DNA from: Cognatishimia sp. F0-27
Lineage (GTDB): Bacteria > Pseudomonadota > Alphaproteobacteria > Rhodobacterales > Rhodobacteraceae
Direction of reading: 5' to 3'
Length of the DNA: 64,000 nucleotides
Assembly: GCF_020667845.1 (NCBI RefSeq)
Contig: NZ_JAFMPQ010000015.1
Span: forward strand, 40,700 to 104,699
The notes below the pieces were generated by a model. It searched no databases, was not told the origin of the DNA, and worked only from the letters and a program-made list of their open reading frames with translations. Of the stretch, positions 61,094-64,000 are shown piece after piece. The position numbers and the translations under genes were made by a program. Position 1 is the stretch's first letter. Each line of letters begins with the position of its first letter.

Positions 61094-62146
61094 ATGGCCG
61101 AAATCCAACTGCGCAACATCTCCAAACGCTGGGGCAGCTTCGTCGGCGTGCAGAATTTCGACCTGACGATTGCGGATCGGGAATTTCTCGTTCTGCTCGG
61201 TCCGTCCGGTTGCGGCAAGACCACGACAATGCGCATGATCGCCGGTCTTGAGGAGGCGACGGAAGGCGACATCCTCGTCGATGGCAAGCGGGTCAACGAC
61301 CTCGACCCCAAGGACCGCGACGTGGCGATGGTCTTTCAGAGCTATGCGCTCTACCCCAACCTCAATGTCTACGAGAATATCCGGTTCCCGCTGAAGATCC
61401 GCCGGGTGCCACAGGAAGAGCATGACGAGCGCGTGCGGCGGGCCTCCGCGATGGTCGAGCTGGACGATTTCCTGCATCGTCGCCCTGCGGAGCTCTCCGG
61501 CGGCCAGCGCCAGCGCGTGGCCCTTGCCCGCGCGATCGTGCGCCAGCCCAATGTGTTCCTGATGGACGAGCCGCTGTCCAATCTCGACGCCAAGCTGCGT
61601 GTTTCGACGCGGGCGCAGATCAAGAACCTCAGCCACGAGCTCAAGGTCACCACCATCTATGTCACCCATGACCAGATCGAGGCGATGACGCTGGCTGATC
61701 GGGTTGTGGTCATGTCCAAGGGGGTGGTGCAGCAGGTTGGCACGCCGACCGAGATCTATGACACGCCCGCCAATACCTTTGTGGCGAGTTTCATCGGCAA
61801 CCCGGCGATGAACCTGCTGGAGGGCGCGCTCAAGGATGGTGTCTTTACCGGAAAGAACGTCCGCATTGCAGGGTTGACCGGGCCCGACGGCCCCGTGACG
61901 CTCGGCTATCGCGCCGAGGATGCCTCGGTCGCGGAGGGAGCCGCCGGAGAACTGGCCGCGCCGGTCTATTCCATCGAGCTTCTGGGTGATGCGACCATGG
62001 TGACGGTCCGCTCCGGCTCTGCGCTGGCATCGGTCAAGGCGTCCAAGGAGTTCCGTGCGGAAATCGGCGACGCGTTTTCTGCCCACATCCCGGCATCAGC
62101 CTGTCACCTGTTCGACGCAACCACCGGTGAGCGGATCTCGCGATGA
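61094..62146 (+). CDS. ABC transporter ATP-binding protein, UgpC/MalK class
   Basis: A 350-residue ATPase divergent from the binding-protein and permease genes and evidently their motor: Walker [20 protein letters not shown], signature [15 protein letters not shown], Walker [18 protein letters not shown], and a TOBE-type C-terminal domain. ATG 61094 follows AAAGGG (61082-61087). An upstream ATG at 61073 lies within the operator. Confidence 0.92.
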   Translation: MAEIQLRNISKRWGSFVGVQNFDLTIADREFLVLLGPSGCGKTTTMRMIAGLEEATEGDILVDGKRVNDLDPKDRDVAMVFQSYALYPNLNVYENIRFPLKIRRVPQEEHDERVRRASAMVELDDFLHRRPAELSGGQRQRVALARAIVRQPNVFLMDEPLSNLDAKLRVSTRAQIKNLSHELKVTTIYVTHDQIEAMTLADRVVVMSKGVVQQVGTPTEIYDTPANTFVASFIGNPAMNLLEGALKDGVFTGKNVRIAGLTGPDGPVTLGYRAEDASVAEGAAGELAAPVYSIELLGDATMVTVRSGSALASVKASKEFRAEIGDAFSAHIPASACHLFDATTGERISR

Positions 62147-62632
62147 CGCCGGCGACGCATGTCGGGCAAAGCGCTGCATGCCTTCTGGCGCCGCGGTTCA
62201 GGGACGATGCGAAGGGGTGCGAGAACACGGACCTGTTGCTGCAGCTTCGCGAGGGTTTCTTGCGGTTTGGCGGTGTGGGCTACGACGTGCGGCGCGGGAT
62301 CGGCGGTCCCGCAGAGCGCATGCCGGGATCGCTCGGCGCGGCCGGTGCCGAGCGTGTTGGTCGCAGCGCGGCTGGCAATCGGATGGAGCGTTTCGATTTT
62401 TGCGAGGGAACCCGTGACAGGATCTCCGTGGGGGTGATGCGCACCACCAAGTGGCTGCGCAGCCCCGGCAGGGCGACCCTCCGGGTGGCAGACAGGCACA
62501 TTGCGGATGGCGCGCTTTCTGGCGATGGCGCCGTCATGCGGAAGACACCCGGTCGCGATGCCTTTGGCAGCGCAGGACGGGACAGACAGGGCCGGGACGC
62601 GCATGGGTCCCCGGCAGCGGAAGGGACGTGAC
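62147..62632. other. 486-bp region without a supported gene
   Basis: It lies between the ATPase and the dehydrogenase gene, both plus. Several overlapping open frames exist, one running in frame into the dehydrogenase, but none shows a domain or a good start. No terminator is seen, so cotranscription is possible. Confidence 0.5.
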
Positions 62633-63961
62633 ATGACCGTAGAACATCTCAAGAGTGGCAAGCCGGCCAACGAGGTTGCCGAGGACGATGCGCGCGTGCG
62701 CGCGATGGTGGAAACCACATTGGCCGATATCCAGAGTCGTGGCGACGCGGCCGTGCGGGAGCTTTCCGCGAAGTTCGACAAATACGAGCCGGCGGCTTTC
62801 CGGCTGACGCAATCCGAGATCGACGCGGCGATGCAGAAAGTCTCCGCACAGGACATGTCGGATATCCGTTTTGCGCAGGACCAGATCCGCAATTTTGCCG
62901 AAGCGCAGCGGGCGTCCATGACCGATATCGAGGTGGAGACCATGCCGGGCGTCGTGCTCGGTCATCGCAACATCCCGGTGCAGTCTGTCGGGTGCTATGT
63001 GCCGGGCGGAAAGTTCCCCATGGTGGCCTCTGCGCATATGTCCGTGCTGACCGCGTCGGTGGCGGGTGTGCCACGTATCGTGGCTTCCGCGCCGCCGGTC
63101 GACGGTGCGCCGCACCCGGCCATCGTGGCGGCGATGCATCTGGGCGGGGCGCATGAGATCTATGTGCTTGGCGGGATTCAGGCCGTGGGCGCGATGGCAA
63201 TCGGGACCGAGACAATCGACCCGGTGCACATGATTGTCGGCCCGGGCAACGCCTTTGTGGCCGAGGCCAAGCGGCAGCTTTTCGGGCGGGTGGGCATCGA
63301 TCTGTTCGCCGGGCCGACAGAGACCATGGTGATCGCGGACGAAACGGTGGATGCGGAGATGTGCGCCACGGATCTGGTCGGGCAGGCCGAGCACGGCTAC
63401 AACTCGCCCGCCTGTCTGATCACCAATTCGCGCAAACTGGCCGAAGAGACCATGGCGGAGGTTGACCGGCTTCTGGGCATTATCCCGACCGCCGAGACCG
63501 CGGCCGCAAGCTGGCGTGACTATGGCGATGTCATCCTGTGCGACACCTATGAGGAGATGCTCGCCGTGGCCGATGAAATGGCCTACGAGCATGTGCAGGT
63601 CATGACGGATCGCGACGACTGGTTCCTTGAGAACATGACCTGCTATGGGGCGTTGTTCCTGGGGCCGCGCACCAATGTGGCCAATGGCGACAAGGTGATC
63701 GGCACCAACCATACGCTGCCGACGAAGAAGGCAGGGCGCTACACCGGCGGGCTTTGGGTTGGAAAATTCCTCAAGACCCATTCCTACCAGCGGGTGCTGA
63801 CTGATGAAGCGGCGGCGATGGTGGGCGAATATGGCTCGCGCTTGTGCATGCTCGAAGGTTTTGTCGGCCATGCAGAGCAATGCAATATCCGCGTGCGGCG
63901 CTATGGCGGGCGCAACGTGCCATACGGTGCGGCGGCCGCCCCGCGCGATGCGGCGGAATAG
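62633..63961 (+). CDS. Histidinol dehydrogenase family enzyme, HpsN-like
   Basis: A 442-residue Zn-dependent NAD dehydrogenase of the HisD fold. It contains [64 protein letters not shown], the EH pair in AYEHVQV, and [32 protein letters not shown]. The [15 protein letters not shown] stretch and the lack of his genes nearby point to the catabolic paralogues typified by sulfopropanediol 3-dehydrogenase HpsN rather than true HisD. It may oxidise a primary alcohol taken up by the adjacent ABC system. ATG 62633 follows GGAAGGGA. The activity is not proven. Confidence 0.8.
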   Translation: MTVEHLKSGKPANEVAEDDARVRAMVETTLADIQSRGDAAVRELSAKFDKYEPAAFRLTQSEIDAAMQKVSAQDMSDIRFAQDQIRNFAEAQRASMTDIEVETMPGVVLGHRNIPVQSVGCYVPGGKFPMVASAHMSVLTASVAGVPRIVASAPPVDGAPHPAIVAAMHLGGAHEIYVLGGIQAVGAMAIGTETIDPVHMIVGPGNAFVAEAKRQLFGRVGIDLFAGPTETMVIADETVDAEMCATDLVGQAEHGYNSPACLITNSRKLAEETMAEVDRLLGIIPTAETAAASWRDYGDVILCDTYEEMLAVADEMAYEHVQVMTDRDDWFLENMTCYGALFLGPRTNVANGDKVIGTNHTLPTKKAGRYTGGLWVGKFLKTHSYQRVLTDEAAAMVGEYGSRLCMLEGFVGHAEQCNIRVRRYGGRNVPYGAAAAPRDAAE

Positions 63962-63978
63962 CGGATTGCCTGATTGTG

Positions 63979-63998
63979 GGGGCGGGTAAACCCGCCCC
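63979..63998 (+). terminator. Probable terminator after the dehydrogenase, cut by the window end
   Basis: An 8-bp stem GGGGCGGG/CCCGCCCC with TAAA loop, 17 bp after the stop. The following bases, where a T-run would be, lie outside the window. Confidence 0.6.
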
Positions 63999-64000
63999 GG

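Noticed and set aside
62147..62632. A gene between the ATPase and the HpsN-like dehydrogenase
   Set aside because: Overlapping frames on both strands show no motif, no consistent start and no hydrophobic pattern.

Overview
The window looks like chromosome or large-replicon DNA of a marine alphaproteobacterium of the Rhodobacteraceae/Roseobacter type. The evidence is high G+C content, dense codirectional operons, short Shine-Dalgarno sites with frequent TTG/GTG starts, the rhizobial/roseobacter-type glycerol ABC importer (glpDSTPQUV), a fused MrpA/MrpB antiporter subunit, and a catabolic histidinol-dehydrogenase paralogue. This is inference from gene content; there is no rRNA and I saw no tRNA.

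Layout. 1-8.2 kb: a membrane-bound periplasmic-type formate dehydrogenase (TAT peptide, Mo/W catalytic subunit with Cys ligand, Fe-S subunit, cytochrome b subunit), followed by a WD40 propeller-cytochrome c fusion, a 41-residue membrane peptide and an NtrC-like regulator without the GAFTGA loop; a sensor kinase gene converges on it (8.3-10.2 kb). 10.4-12.9 kb: a three-gene phosphorelay (receiver, PAS kinase, receiver). 13.4-14.6 kb: a CaiB-type CoA transferase. 14.9-21.1 kb: a complete urea ABC importer (urtABCDE).

21.2-29.1 kb: a LacI regulator, sugar-type ABC importer and GH63-like glycoside hydrolase operon. 29.3-37.2 kb: glycerol-3-phosphate dehydrogenase and the glycerol ABC importer. 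A perfect 16-bp palindrome built on AAACCGGTTT lies in front of lacI, and a second lies in front of glpD. Together with the hydrolase, this suggests that a glycosylated glycerol or glycerate is imported, cleaved, and the glycerol passed to glp. Both operons contain long gaps bridged by open frames that overlap the flanking genes exactly.

37.3-40.9 kb: terminator, GC-rich tandem repeats, an amidohydrolase, a fasciclin protein and a TetR repressor. 40.9-45.2 kb: an RND efflux system whose pump gene carries a frameshift. 45.4-49.3 kb: a TPP enzyme, an AerR/PpaA-like B12-binding protein, a VOC protein, and repeat-rich spacers. 49.3-55.3 kb: a six-gene Mrp/Pha cation/proton antiporter operon on the minus strand. 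55.8-57.4 kb: a DUF302 protein with a probable CTG start and a double SnoaL-like protein.

57.5-64 kb: a second sugar-type ABC importer (permeases and binding protein on minus, ATPase divergent on plus, shared LacI-type operators between them) followed by a histidinol-dehydrogenase-family enzyme resembling sulfopropanediol dehydrogenase HpsN. The window therefore holds four ABC uptake systems, mostly for small osmolyte-like or nitrogenous compounds, with formate oxidation and cation/pH homeostasis alongside.
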